In this document: piece after piece, positions 43,066-54,500 of the stretch
Layout: each line of letters begins with the position of its first letter
How positions within the stretch are numbered: the first letter of the stretch is position 1
Source: Cladocopium goreaui
Lineage: Eukaryota; Sar; Dinophyceae; Suessiales; Symbiodiniaceae
Direction of reading: 5' to 3'
DNA: 64,000 nucleotides
NCBI GenBank assembly: GCA_947184155.2
Contig: CAMXCT020002335.1
Span: forward strand, 59,094-123,093
The notes under the pieces: model-generated
Seen by the model: the letters and a program-made list of their open reading frames with translations, nothing else
The model's database searches: none
What the model was told of the DNA's origin: nothing
Translations under genes and position numbers: made by a program

Positions 43066-43180
43066 TACCCTCTTGTTATTTAACATAGCCATGGAAAATT
43101 GCCCATTTATAGATGATTTTCCCGTTAAAACCTCCATTTATAAGGGATTTTCCATGGCTATGTTAAATAACCAGATGGTA
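43066..43180. mobile_element. MITE family A copy 7
   Basis: TACCCTCTTGTTATTTAACA to TTAAATAACCAGATGGTA, 115 bp. Closest to the copies at 29296 and 47077 (ATTTAACATAGCCATGG subtype). Confidence 0.8.
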
Positions 43181-43346
43181 TATATATACATATACCCCGT
43201 TTTCGTGCTAGTGTGCACCAAAAAAGTCCCTATGATTGATAAGAATTCAACAGCAAAACTGAGCATCACATCCGTTGCGCTTGTTTTTTTTTCAGCCACA
43301 TGTTTTCAAACATGAAGTATCATTCATCCATACATATCCATATTAA

Positions 43347-43451
43347 TAGCCTCTGGTAAACTAACATAGCTATGGAAAATCACAATCTTTAATAGGTAAA
43401 TCAACTATAGATGGGCCATGTTCAATAGCTATGTTAAATTACCAGAGGGTA
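43347..43451. mobile_element. MITE family A copy 8
   Basis: TAGCCTCTGGTAAACTAACA to TTAAATTACCAGAGGGTA, 105 bp. Opposite orientation to copies 2 and 5, judged by internal sequence. Confidence 0.8.
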
Positions 43452-44664
43452 GATTGAAAAAAAAACATGATTCATTTGGATCGAAACCTTTCAAAACCTG
43501 GCGACTCTGATGTTATGATACGAGTGCGGTAAACGAAATGCCATTCATAAACTTCATAAACCCATCCCCAAAATCACCATTTTTATGGATGGTTCTTCAC
43601 CCATCAAAAAACGAGACTTGTTTAGTTTATGGTATTGAGATGTATTGAGTTTACCACATCGGATTATCCCCATCTCCGATTTCTCCCTGATATACCACCT
43701 TCGTATATTTTCGTGGTGACTTCATGGTGAATTCACCTTTGATCTTTCTGAAAAATCACCATGAACATCATCCAGTAGACATCCAGATCATGGAGGTACG
43801 AAAAAACTGGTCAGCTGCAGGTCCTTGGAAGACTTGCTGTGCTTTGCAGCCCCCTTTCTGCTTCGGTTTCGCCGAGCATCTTGTTGACCAGGGGCAATGA
43901 TCACAGCACCTGCGCTAGGCCATGGAAAAGTACCGTGGGGTGTTCGAAAATCCTATGGTTCAACGCATCTCAAGACATGGAAGAGGGCACAAGAGTATGG
44001 CCTTCATGAAGTTTCATAGTTTTTCGGGAATGCTAGGTTTATCAGAGGACAAAAACCATCAGCAACATGGTCGCGCTTCAAGCTTCGGGTCGAGAATTCA
44101 AACGTCTCAAGACATCCTAAGCATTTACTCGTGGAAGTGTCAATGACTATACTGGTGACCTTGCTACAGTAGGTCTCTGACTGAACGATAACCTCGAGTG
44201 AATAAACACAGGCGAAAACATGTGCCATAAACACAACCTGTTGTATCCTATGAAACGTTCATGGATTTCCCAATGCCATGTTCAATTCTGCCAATGACAT
44301 CCCAGATCTTCCCAGCCTAGGAAGGGCAACAAATGGGCGCTGTCAGGCACTACCATGAGTTGGTACTCGACCTCTTGAATGCCGGCCTCGGGTTACACCA
44401 CACCGCGAGACTTCAGCGTTGATACCGAAAAAAGCGGGAGATGATTTTCCTCCCTGAAAATGGCCAAGAATATCTAAGAATCATCCCATTGAAACATCAA
44501 AACCATCATAATTCACCCATTCACCCCTGTGTCTTCCAGGGTTGTTCGAGATCATGTGAGGTGCCTAAAAAATTCATGGTGGATAATGGTGGATTCCAAT
44601 GAAATTTCCAAGCGGTGACTAAGATCAACGAGATCAACGATCTCCAGCACTCCCGGCCCAATAT

Positions 44665-44770
44665 CTGGTTGGTGGTTGACCTACCCCTCTGAAAAATATG
44701 AGTCAGTTGGGATTATGACATTCCCAATATATGGAAAGTTATAAGAGTCATGTTCCAAACCACCAACCAG
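44665..44770. mobile_element. MITE family B copy 3
   Basis: CTGGTTGGTGGTTGACCTAC to TCCAAACCACCAACCAG, 106 bp. The ends extend to ATATCTGG / CCAGATAT. Confidence 0.8.
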
Positions 44771-44984
44771 ATATAAGTGGACGGGATATCTTCTCTATGC
44801 AACAATGCCAAGGTGCGCCCCTGGCACTGATACAAAGCAACAAAAATAAAAACAAGGTGGGGGAAGACATGGGAGTATCATGGGAGCCTTGAACACCAGC
44901 TAACAATCGCCAAATATCATGATTTGTTCATGGAACATCAGAGTACTCGTGTAATTGAGTCTTCAAACCACATCCTCATCAAAG

Positions 44985-45035
44985 TAAACAACAACAACAA
45001 CAACAACAACAACCACCACCACCACCACCACCACC

Positions 45036-45074
<39 letters not shown>

Positions 45075-45075
45075 T

Positions 45076-45130
<55 letters not shown>

Positions 45131-45421
45131 AACAACAACAACTACTACTACTACTACTACTACTACATCAACATCAACATCAACACCAACATCAACATCA
45201 ACATCAACACCAACACCAACATCAACATCAACATCAACATAATCAATCAACATAATTAATCAACAACAACATCAACATAACCAACATAATCAACATAATC
45301 AACATAATCAACATAATCAACATAATCAACATAATCAACATAATCAACATAATCAACATAATCAACATAATCAACATAATCAACATAATCAACATAATCA
45401 ACATAATCAACAACAACCACA

Positions 45422-45453
<32 letters not shown>

Positions 45454-45540
45454 AACAAGACCAACAACAACCACATCAACACAAACAGCAACAACGTCAT
45501 CATCATCACCGTTACCATACTCCTTCCCTCCTGGTTCTCC

Positions 45541-45572
<32 letters not shown>

Positions 45573-45580
45573 GTCATTAT
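44985..45580. repeat. triplet and hexamer mosaic array
   Basis: Ordered blocks: (AAC)n, (CAC)n, (AACGAC)n, (AAC)n, (TAC)n, (ATCAAC)n and (CACCAAC) mixes, (AATCAACAT)n at 45285-45410, (GAC)n, (AAC/CACAAC), then (CAT)n at 45540-45570. All open frames here are translations of the repeat. Confidence 0.95.
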
Positions 45581-45618
45581 CAGGACAAGAAAATCACCCG
45601 TTGTCATTACTATCAGTA

Positions 45619-45742
45619 CAAGATGGTGCCCCATAGTTAGCCTAGTTGGTTTATAACTCCAATAACTATGGTTTATGGTAGATAAATCTATATTTACTAT
45701 GGTTTATAAACCAACACACATAACTGAGGGGGCACCACCTTG
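45619..45742. mobile_element. 124-bp element F, TA-flanked
   Basis: CAAGATGGTGCCCCATAGTT at the left and CTGAGGGGGCACCACCTTG at the right, each bordered by TA. The inner arms (TTGGTTTATA / TATAAACCAA) also pair. Non-coding. TA duplication suggests Tc1/mariner-type mobility. Confidence 0.7.
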
Positions 45743-46124
45743 TAGTCATGCTTCATTTTTCCATCTTGTCCCTTGCTGGAACATCCAGCATTTGGTCCAA
45801 TGATCTTCGCGTTGAGGCCTCCATGGCTAGTTTGGGGATTCCCAGTGGGCCATGACTCATGACACCAAAGTACTTGAAGGATCATGGGGGCTTAACCAAG
45901 GTTACTAAGCTCTTACGATCCGTGGGATGATCCTCCAAGTATATCAAACATGGATTGCTGGAAAATCTAATTATCATTGATAGATGATTTTCCCACCAAT
46001 AAACCTCCATCTATGATTAGTGGATTCTTCTATATTTTCCCATACTTTCCTATGAAATCATAGAAAATTTCCATACTTTTCCCCAAAATCACCATTTTTT
46101 TGTATGTAAAACCCCTAGGATTTC

Positions 46125-46262
46125 CCAGTGGCCCGGCATGTGATTTCCGTCGTTGGCGCCCACACGTGGACCACCGCCAGTGGCCACGCCACTCTGCAGA
46201 CCTCGAGGGAGGGAGTCTTGCAATTGACTACTGGGGGGTCAGCTTTTCAAGTATCCAGTGTC
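46125..46262 (+). CDS. exon-like island, unknown protein
   Basis: After the acceptor GGATTTCCCAG/TGG, the plus frame reads [20 protein letters not shown], then [20 protein letters not shown] and QVSSVR. Third positions are markedly GC-rich, in contrast to AT-rich DNA on both sides. It runs into a TA microsatellite at 46265, so its 3' splice boundary must lie just before. No family recognised; Thr/Ser/Gly content resembles a beta-structured protein. Confidence 0.35.
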
Positions 46263-46450
46263 AGAATATGTATACATATATATATGTGTATATATATATA
46301 TGTATATATATATATATGTGTGTATATATATATATGTGTATATATATATCGATGCGCTGATATATATATATATATATTTATGTATGTATGTATGTATGTA
46401 CGTATGTATGTACTACGTATATGTATGTATGTATGTATGTATAATGCTCA
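46263..46450. repeat. TA and GTAT microsatellites
   Basis: TATATATGTGTATATATA, then (GTAT)n at 46380-46440. Confidence 0.95.
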
Positions 46451-46969
46451 TGCAGTTCCTCAATGTACAATCTATTTTTGGTAATATTTGTGTAGTATAT
46501 ATATGTGTGTGTGTGTGAATGTATGTATTGTTTAACATAATATGCATACATAAGGGTATTTAATGGATTTTACATCATAAAGGATAACACAACGACATAC
46601 AAATACTAAAACAGAATTTGCACAACGCTAAAAATTGCTATCATATAATCTAATGCAAAGCAATAAAATATGCATACGCAACATTAATATATTGTATATG
46701 TCGACATACAGTATCATGTCCACATAAACAAAACATGCAATACAAACACATAGTATTGGGTATCATGCACATAATAAAATTATATATATATATATACATA
46801 GTATACAATGGACAATCCCATGGTGGTTGTTTCGAAAATTAATTTCGTCAGCGTCACTCTATTCATTAAATAATATACATAACATGACATGACAGTGACA
46901 TGACCTAACATAACAGTGACATAACATTACAGTACAGTACATTAGATACATCTGTATGTCTATGTATAT

Positions 46970-47068
46970 CAGGTTGGTGGTTTTAACCATCTTGAAAAAT
47001 ATTGGTCAGGTGGGATGATTATAAACCCATATATTATTGTAAAATTCATGTTTGAAACCACCAACCAG
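46970..47068. mobile_element. MITE family B copy 4
   Basis: CAGGTTGGTGGTTTTAACCA to TTTGAAACCACCAACCAG, 99 bp, ending 8 bp before an MITE-A copy. Confidence 0.75.
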
Positions 47069-47076
47069 TATATATA

Positions 47077-47196
47077 TACCCTCTGGTTATTTAACATAGC
47101 CATGGAAAATCCCTTATAGTGGAGGTTTCGAGCTGGGAAAATCATCTATTTCTATGGGCCATCTATACCATGGCCATCTTAAATAACCAGAGGGTA
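47077..47196. mobile_element. MITE family A copy 9
   Basis: TACCCTCTGGTTATTTAACA to TTAAATAACCAGAGGGTA, 120 bp, nearly perfect long ends. Confidence 0.82.
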
Positions 47197-47354
47197 TGTC
47201 ATTCCTCCTTCATATGGCTGCCCCGGTTAACATATTTTTTATGGATCATCCATCCAGTTTCGAAACTGATCAAAAACCACCACCTAAGGGAGCAATGGAA
47301 CGGACCAACATGCGATTTTCAAAGAAACTGTATCGTTTGAAAAATAAGACTCTA

Positions 47355-47460
47355 TCTATACATATATTATATATATAGTTACTATATATAATTATATATA
47401 ATTATATATAATTATATATAATTATATATAATTATATATACTATATATAGTTACTATAGT
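47355..47460. repeat. AATTATATAT tandem repeat
   Basis: Six copies of a 10-bp AATTATATAT unit between two ATAGTTACTATA motifs that are themselves palindromic. Confidence 0.9.
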
Positions 47461-47479
47461 TGATCAGTGGTGCTTCGTC

Positions 47480-47645
47480 GTGACTTGGGTCACCAAAACG
47501 AAAACTGCGTTTTTCGGGCCGGTCCGTGTTCTTCTCTGGAGCCCTACGTTGCCCTGCCACACACTGAAGGCCTCATCCTGAACGCCGACAGCGGCTTCAC
47601 CAAAATCAGCCCCGATGTCGAAAGGCAGTAAATCATAGTAAATCT
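47480..47645 (+). CDS. exon-like island, unknown protein
   Basis: Plus frame GHQNENCVFRAGPCSSLEPY, then VALPHTEGLILNADSGFTKI and SPDVERQ, ending in TAA. Third positions between 47510 and 47630 are very GC-rich. The end AAAG/GCAGTA could be a GC-type donor, which dinoflagellates tolerate. The minus strand is open as well (DIGADFGEAAVGVQDEAFS), but with weaker third-position bias. No family recognised. Confidence 0.3.
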
Positions 47646-47829
47646 TCATCTCAAGTTCACTTGGACATCTGCTAACTGTTTTTTTCAAGATAGAGTTCTA
47701 AATGGTCAAAAAAAATCTATATCAAGTTCTAAATGGTCAATTTTGCTTCAAGGTAAAGTTCTAATTAACTGGAACTGGACTGGGATCCCATTGGACGGGC
47801 CACATCACCAGCTGGATAGGATGGAGGTT

Positions 47830-47925
47830 TCCTGACATAGGGGTACCCGTAAATCACCCATTTTTTATAAGATTTTCCCTTATAAACTATCCATTTTAGG
47901 GTACCCCCAATTTACGAAACCCCCA
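47830..47925. mobile_element. MITE family C copy 2
   Basis: GGTTTCCTGACATAGGGGTA to GGGTACCCCCAATTTACG; boundaries approximate. Confidence 0.45.
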
Positions 47926-48582
47926 TATAATAAACAGTAATAAACCTTGCAGGTATGCCCATTTGCTGAATCGAAGAATGACTCCCCAGGAGCCTTCACA
48001 ACAAAGGGAATCATTCTCTGGTGAACGAGAGGTCTGGAAAGGACAAGAAAAATCAAGACACTTTCGGATGAATCTGGTGCAAGAGATGTAGTCAAGAATG
48101 GTCATGGATGCATTAAACAGTTTGTAAGCCAGCTCCAATTCCTTTCACTCCCCAATGGGTTCGTAAATTGGAAAATAAAAAATCCAACTGACCAACTGAT
48201 ACTCAAGCGAAATCAGCTCCTAGATGCCGGTTGCGAAGCAAAAAGGCGCCAAAACTGAATTCTACATGTTCTCGAGATCTCACAATCGAACAAGAAATTG
48301 TCCCACACCATGAAGCGAGCAGTTCCACTTCTCCACGCACAGGTGGCAGAAGGGAACGGGACAAGGATCGCAGCATGCGGTGCTATGACAAGTTCCTACT
48401 ATATACTGGGATCCCATTGGACAGTTGTCACAGTTGTCCGAGTTGTCCATTTTCAGCGAAAAAAATCGAGTCATCCACATCAAAAGACAGTTGAACGCCA
48501 TTTTTTTCATCATCTTTGAGATTCCTCCATGGCTCAATATGGCTCAATGGTCCACCATGACTTTTTCCCATCCTTCCCATCC

Positions 48583-48700
48583 CCAGCTGGGATCCTCTGA
48601 TGCCATTGGTTTCTCCAATACAATAGGCAGCTCTTTGGTCATTCGCCACGGAGACCACCTACCCAAGGCCGGCCACCCCCCAATTTCTGTCGAATATTTC
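48583..48700 (+). CDS. exon-like island, weak
   Basis: Plus frame LGSSDAIGFSNTIGSSLVIR, then HGDHLPKAGHPPISV. It follows a TTCCCATCCCCAG/CTGG acceptor-like site. Base composition is only mildly GC-biased and the reverse frame is open too. No family recognised. Confidence 0.2.
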
Positions 48701-49178
48701 TTTGTTCATGTGGGAAACCCATAACAAAGACCACATCTCGATGTTTTTTGCATACTATAGACACCCGCTATTTTAGATAGAAGTTCATAAAATCCGACTA
48801 AAATAGATGTTCCGTAACTATCCTGTTCTTTTTGTGTTGATTGAAACGCACACGGAGAAGAGTGGCATCACCAAGGCTAGAGAGCTGCTGCCCCACCCAA
48901 TGATGGGGTCCTACATAACCAGTCTTCGTTTCAAACTGGAGGTGTTATTTATATGGGGGTACTAGTTCCTAACTTGCTCCTTGTTAAATCTTCTTGACAT
49001 AGCCTCTTCGCGGGCCGAGGCTCACACTTCAGTCCATCGCCAATGCGAACGCAGACCTGAACCGCTCATTCCATCCACAATGTCCACTGTAGAAAATGGC
49101 TTAGGGGAAGTTCGTTAAAATTGCTTGGTTCTGTTGTCTATTCAATGTAGTAATACAATGTAATACATGGTAATGTGG

Positions 49179-49291
49179 TACCCTCTGGTAATTTGTTACA
49201 CTTCGCTATTGAAAATGGCCCAGTCGAAATAGTGAGTTTTCCCATTAATAGCATGGTGATTTTCCATAGTTATGTTGGTTTACAGGGGGTA
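49179..49291. mobile_element. MITE family A copy 10
   Basis: TACCCTCTGGTAATTTGTTA to GGTTTACAGGGGGTA, 113 bp. Confidence 0.72.
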
Positions 49292-49704
49292 ACACAATTC
49301 AAGGAATTTCCCAATCATTATTTAGACGGTTTGTTATACCCCAGAAACGGTAAGGTTGGGTACTACTTCGTCTAGGCTGAAGACCATTTTTTGGTCATGC
49401 TCTGGTCACGTTTGGCCGTCTCTTTTTGCCAAGCCATGAACAAAATACGAGTTGGTTGAAAACGCTTTCCCGAAAAAGATGGTGAGTTCATAGTCCCCAA
49501 TCACATCCAATGACCAATCCTCTAGGGTAAATTTTTGATGGCTAATTTGCCCGTCTCTCCGATCAGTTTTTGAAACACCCTCCCTGGTATGGTCCCTAAA
49601 TTCGTTGAAAATCCCTCGGTTGGTTAAGGATTCCCCTATTGGATTAGTGTAATCCCAAAATATCTTGGGTATAGTATAATCATAATCCATTATTATCATT
49701 AACC

Positions 49705-49815
49705 AACAGGGTTTTGAACACTGCTCACATGGTTTCTGGGGAGTCTTTCATATGCGGGAAAGGGACTAGTTCTACCATGTTCTACCTGACCACACCAGGC
49801 AAAAAGAGGGTGTTT
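49705..49815 (+). CDS. exon-like island, unknown protein
   Basis: Plus frame VLNTAHMVSGESFICGKGTS, then STMFYLTTPGKKRVFHHV. Acceptor-like CAACAG/GG precedes it. Composition (Gly, Ser, Thr, aromatic) resembles the islands at 41553 and 39565. No domain recognised. Confidence 0.28.
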
Positions 49816-49923
49816 CACCATGTGAAACCCTACCATTCTTGGGGTGGTCTTATGTATATCTACAAAATACACATATGGTTACAGGATATACATATGTATA
49901 TACAGTATGGTCTATGTATATAT

Positions 49924-50268
49924 TTATGACCCCGTGTAGAACAGAGAAAGCTTGTTTTAGCAAAAAATAATAATAATAAAACAAAAAAAAACAGAAACGC
50001 AATCAAAAACCGAATCACCAAAAAAACAACTCGACAGGAGAGTCACCAGAAAAATCAAGGAAAAAAACAATAAAAAAACAAAAAAATAAACAAAAAAAAC
50101 AAAACCTGCATTTTCCTCAGTTTTTTTTTTTTGTTTGTTTCTCTTGTCGGTGTGTTGTTTTTTTTTGTTTTTCCTTGGTTTTGGTTTTCTAGTTTTTTTT
50201 TGTTCGCTCTGGTTTTGTTTTTTATTTTTTTGTCAAACCCTATATTCTCTGTGTTGCTGGACTCATAA
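49924..50268 (-). mobile_element. foldback element E copy 2, 8-bp TSD
   Basis: Reverse-complement copy of 36034-36389: starts TTATGACCCCGTGTAGAACA, ends TGCTGGACTCATAA, same CCTGCATTTTCC centre and A-rich/T-rich arms. Flanks GTATATAT (49916-49923) and GTATATAA (50269-50276) match at 7 of 8 positions, consistent with an 8-bp target duplication. Confidence 0.82.
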
Positions 50269-50274
50269 GTATAT

Positions 50275-50360
50275 AATTATACTAGATGTACACATACTAT
50301 ATGTATATATACTATGTATATATATATACACACTACTACATGCATAAATATGTGTATATA
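50275..50360. repeat. TA-rich microsatellite
   Basis: TATATGTATATATACTATG and similar runs. A second run lies at 50578-50640. Confidence 0.85.
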
Positions 50361-50382
50361 AATATTCTATCATCTACAGCGA

Positions 50383-50530
50383 TTCGGAATCGAAGGCCGC
50401 TTCTCCATCCGCACCTGCACCGTCTCGCAATGTTGACTGGTGCCGGCCACAAGATCGCGGCCCTCGGGCAAAGGCATTGAGCATTTGTACCTCAGCCACC
50501 GGACACTGGCGCAGGTTAGCCATGCCATGA
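50383..50530 (+). CDS. exon-like GC-rich island, strand uncertain
   Basis: A GC-rich block between TA repeats. Plus frame: YSDSESKAASPSAPAPSRNV then DWCRPQDRGPRAKALSICTS. Another plus frame gives GIEGRFSIRTCTVSQ then a stop. The minus strand is open with RQCPVAEVQMLNAFARGPRS. I cannot choose a frame. Confidence 0.2.
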
Positions 50531-51184
50531 TCCGATAAAACTTGATACCAGGATGGGGTTGCCATCTATCATCTACGAATATATATATATATGTATATGT
50601 ATATATATATATATTAATTATATGTGCTATATATACATACAACGTTGTAGATTAAGAGATGTCAAGGGGCGTGCAACTTCCTTATTCTTTCGCAGGCACC
50701 TCCGGTTTTCTGAAGGGGGAAGTTTGGAAAGTCACCAGACAGGGCTTGCTGAAAATGGCCCATTTTTGTCTATGATATTGATGATGTTCCTGTTGAAACC
50801 TCCATTTGCTTCGGGGACATCCAGAATAATTATATTGGATCTCTGCAAATGATCTGGTCATCAAGGTCCTACCATATCCAACATATGATATTTATTTATA
50901 TTTTACATAATTAAACAGAGGCAACCAATTGTTAGATATTTACCTATGTTGGATATTTCTATTTTGGATATATATTTTTAGATATTTACCTATTATAACT
51001 GTTGGATATCCCATTGATATTGCTAATCTAGAGATTGGAAGAGAGGTCTCCTTGGATCTCCTGCTGTTTCCGAGAACACCGAGCTGCCGAGGCGGTCACA
51101 ACGGTTGTGACATCTGCTATGTGAAAATGACTATATGAGTACCATATGAATACCATATGTATGCATGTTTGCATATAGTTGTAT

Positions 51185-51370
51185 CCTGGATAGATAGGAT
51201 TGGGATAGGATTAGGATTAGGATAGGACGAGACAGGATGGGATAGGATGAGATAGGATGATAGGATAGATGGGACAGATGGAATAGATACGATAGATGGA
51301 TAAATAAGATAGTTAGGATGAGATGGATAGGGTGGATAGGGATGGAAGGGTGGATGGGATAGATGGGATA
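51185..51370. repeat. GATAGGAT low-complexity tract
   Basis: GATAGGATTGGGATAGGATT and GATAGATGGGATAGATG variants. Confidence 0.88.
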
Positions 51371-51534
51371 GATACCCGAACTAATTTCTTCCTGAACACC
51401 TCCATTGACAGTGGATTTTCCCATTCAAACCTCCATTGAGTTCGGTTTTTACTACACCAATTAAATGGAGGTTTGAATCGGAAAATCATCTAGAAATGAT
51501 GGATGTTCCATTGCTATGCTTGATTACATCCCAG

Positions 51535-51616
51535 GTTTCAATCAAGTCCGGGCCCTCTGGGAGACGCACTCTTTGCCCTGTACGGTGCCTGGCGACCCAG
51601 CGACCCTGGGACTGGG
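51535..51616 (+). CDS. exon-like island with both splice signals
   Basis: Acceptor TGATTACATCCCAG/GTTTC and donor GGGACTGGG/GTGTAA bound 82 bp. The enclosed plus frame reads FQSSPGPLGDALFALYGAWR then PSDPGTG, with GC-rich third positions. Other plus frames are also open over this short length. No family recognised. Confidence 0.3.
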
Positions 51617-52039
51617 GTGTAATCCCCGAACTCATCATCAACCAACAAGGGTTTTTTCGCCACTGCTCAAATGGACATTTCCTAAGCGCAATACTCATAT
51701 CGATACTACTTGGAGGATCATCCAACGAATCGTAAGTGGTTAGTAACCGAGGTCATGACGGTCATACCCAGTTATAAATGGGATAAACCACTTAAATGGG
51801 GGACTTAGGATTTAGGATCACATAGGATCACCAGGCTTATGATATCTTACGATCACCACCTAAGTGGATTATCCCATTTATAAATGAGGAAACTAAGTGT
51901 TAAAATCACCGCTTTCGAGGACTGTGGGATCATCCTCCAAACATTGCCCAGAGAATCCATATAAGTTAAATCCAGAAAAATCGTGTAATGTATGATCTTC
52001 CCGGTTATAAACCTCCATTTGTGTTTGGGATGTGTCTCA

Positions 52040-52201
52040 TATTTTCGAGATTGCCCATCTTGACCTCCAGGTTGTTCCGCCGGCAGTGCGCAATCAGGAA
52101 AGACCTGGATTGAGGTCATCATGGGCGACATGGCCCATTTTGGTCGATGAGCTGCCGTTCCTGAAAATGGTGATTTCCGGGAAGCTGTGTGAGTTTCCCA
52201 G
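52040..52201 (+). CDS. exon-like island with good donor
   Basis: Ends at TTTCCCAG/GTATCT, a convincing donor at 52202. One plus frame reads SGKTWIEVIMGDMAHFGR and stops; the adjacent frame continues as DELPFLKMVISGKLCEFPR to the donor. Together they look like one exon with a one-base frame error near 52145. An alternative reading uses the second frame throughout (LDLQVVPPAVRNQERPGLRS). No family recognised. Confidence 0.3.
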
Positions 52202-52504
52202 GTATCTCACCTAGATATTCTCGTTGATAAATCTTAGAGAAAGACAAGACCTCATGAAATACCCATGAAACAACTTCTTCGCCTGAATTCACTTAGCTTT
52301 GTCTGAAAATAGGCCCCAGTTTTCAAAAGACAACCTGACCAACATGACCCATTTGGGATGATTTTGGCACATGGCAATGGAAGCCCCATTTTTAATAGGT
52401 AAATAGATGTAAATAACCTATATATCATAATCTGAAAAAATCCATGATGGTTTGAATGGGAAAATCATCTGAATCTATACAAGGTGGGTCCATATTTTTT
52501 TTCT

Positions 52505-52690
52505 GAAACCCCTTGGGTTCTCAGTGAAGGCTCTGAATCTCTGGTCGCCTCAGCCTCAGCCCACCAGCCTCCCAACCACTCCACTCCCCTTGACCCACGT
52601 CAGCAGGGACGAAATGCCGCGTGCACAGCTGATACCTGCAGCTGTCCCCCGCGTGCGGTGACTCCCCGCCATAATCAAGTGATCATCGTC
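52505..52690 (+). CDS. exon-like GC-rich island, weak
   Basis: Plus frame ETPWVLSEGSESLVASASAH, QPPNHSTPLDPRQQGRNAAC and TADTCSCPPRAVTP, in a block more GC-rich than its surroundings. Composition is low-complexity in part. No family recognised. Confidence 0.2.
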
Positions 52691-53010
52691 AACAAGTTGG
52701 TTGCAAAGTGGTACTGCTTTGTTGATAGCGATACACATTGATACTGGAGTGTATCAAAGATTATAACCTGCATATAACAATAGCTGTTGATATAAATGTC
52801 CCAAAATTCGCTCAGTAACTATTTTGGTCGGAATTTTTTAAAAATACTGTTCGATCCTTTGGGGGGTTGTTATACTGATATCTTGGTGCTTGAAACGATG
52901 AATCAACCTCTGTGACCAGGACATTCCGACGTACCAACAATTCGCCAGCAGCTGAAGTGCTGAGTGATTCAGCTGGGTTTCCATTTTTTTGGGTTTCCAC
53001 AAATGATGGC

Positions 53011-53112
53011 ACCCCAATAGCTGGATGGTTATGATGGTTTATAGTGAAAATTTCATGAAAATAGGATCAAAATAGGGGTACCCCGGGTACCCCCATTTCA
53101 TGAAACCTCCAT
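53011..53112. mobile_element. MITE family C copy 3
   Basis: CCCCAATAGCTGGATGGTTA to GGGTACCCCCATTTCATG, opposite orientation to the copy at 28998. Confidence 0.5.
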
Positions 53113-53439
53113 ATCGTGTGGTGAACTCAATAATAAACATGTTTTGGAGGGGCATGTTGTCTGAACTACCCCCACAAGCGACATGTGGGTAAATGAGCTT
53201 TGGTTAATATGACCAGTTAATCCCGCATGATCCTCCCATGTTTGGTCCCATGTGGTCACATAGTCAACAGATGGTACTTTTGTGATTAATTTAAGGTCGT
53301 CCAATAATGGGCCCACGAAAACAAAAACAAAATGCGGCCCACGAACCCGAATGCAGTCACGTAAAGCATTTTTGTGAAACAAGTTGTTTGAACAGTCTTG
53401 TACATTTTTCCAATGCTACCGTACCAGTGCACTGTAGAC

Positions 53440-53935
53440 TGTGGAATCTGGAATAGGGTGGAGTGCACAGTGCGCAGCGTGAAGAAAGTGGAGTGTTGAG
53501 TGGGGAATGTAGCGTGTAGAATGTGAAGTGGGGATTGTGGAGTTTGGAGCGTGAAGTGTAAAGTGTGGGGTGGAAAGTGTGAAGTGTAGAGTGCGGAGTA
53601 CAAAGTGTAAAGTGGAAAGCGTAGAGAGTGGAGTGGTAAATGTGTAAAGTGTGGAGAATGAAGTGCAAAGTGTAGCGTAAAGTGTAAGGTGCAAACTGTA
53701 GCGTGTAAAAGGTGGAGTGTAAAGTGTAGTGGCGCGGAGTGTAAAGTTTAAAGTGCAAAGTGTGGAATGTAAAGTGTGCAAAGTGGAAAGTGGAAAGTGT
53801 AGCGTGTGGAGTGTAATGTGTAAAGTGTGGAGTGTAGAGTGTGGAGTGTAAAGTGTGGAGTGAAAAGTGTGGAGTGTGGAGTGTGGAGTGTCAAGTGTAG
53901 AGTTTGGAGTGTAAAGTGTGAAGTGAAATACTGCG
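53440..53935 (-). repeat. GTGTGGAGTGTAAA minisatellite
   Basis: About 35 imperfect units of roughly 14 bp (GTGGAGTGTAAAGT), purine-rich on the plus strand. Minus-strand frames of His/Thr/Leu/Tyr type (TLHFTLHTLHS) reach 271 codons only because the repeat lacks stops. Confidence 0.92.
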
Positions 53936-54500
53936 CCTGCCACGCAAAATGACATTCCACACACAACGGATCTGCACTGAATACTGCCCCTGCGACGCAG
54001 GATTACACTCACGATGCCCTGCACCTGCCACGCGATTTGCACGTTGTCACCACTTGACGCAGCCCTGACATTGCGATTCGCAAAAACACGCAACACCACA
54101 CGTCTAAAGTGCTGCGCCTGCCACTTGAAATTGCGATGGAAGTCTCCAAAGTGTTGCGCCTTCTCATGAACCCCAAAATCACCTACCTCACAATCGATGT
54201 TTCGTGCGAGGCTTCCATCAATTTTCATCACATCTCACAAAATGTCACACCTGCCACGCAATTTGCACGTTGTCACCACTTGACGCAGCCCTGACAATTC
54301 GATTTGGAAAAAACACGCAACACGACGCGCCTGAAATGCTGCGCCTGCCACGCAAAATGCCAACTCATCTTCTGAAAACGGCGCAAAAGTATTGCGCCTG
54401 TCACACAGAATGGCTTTCGACACGTTTTGAAACATGTTGGGATGTGACAAAGTGCTACTCCTGCCACACGAAACGAGGCTACGCAACATTAGAAACCTCC
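53930..54500. repeat. degenerate GCGCCTGCCACGC repeat
   Basis: CTGCGCCTGCCACGCAAAAT recurs in diverged form. GCACGTTGTCACCACTTGAC plus GCAGCCCTGACA occurs at about 54040 and 54270, showing a duplication of about 230 bp. The blocks are GC-rich and fully open on several frames, without a domain. Confidence 0.65.

Noticed and set aside
53416-54231. 271-codon minus-strand open frame (His/Thr/Leu/Tyr-rich)
   Set aside because: It is a translation of the 14-bp minisatellite; the unit has no stop in this frame and the overlapping frames are just as open.
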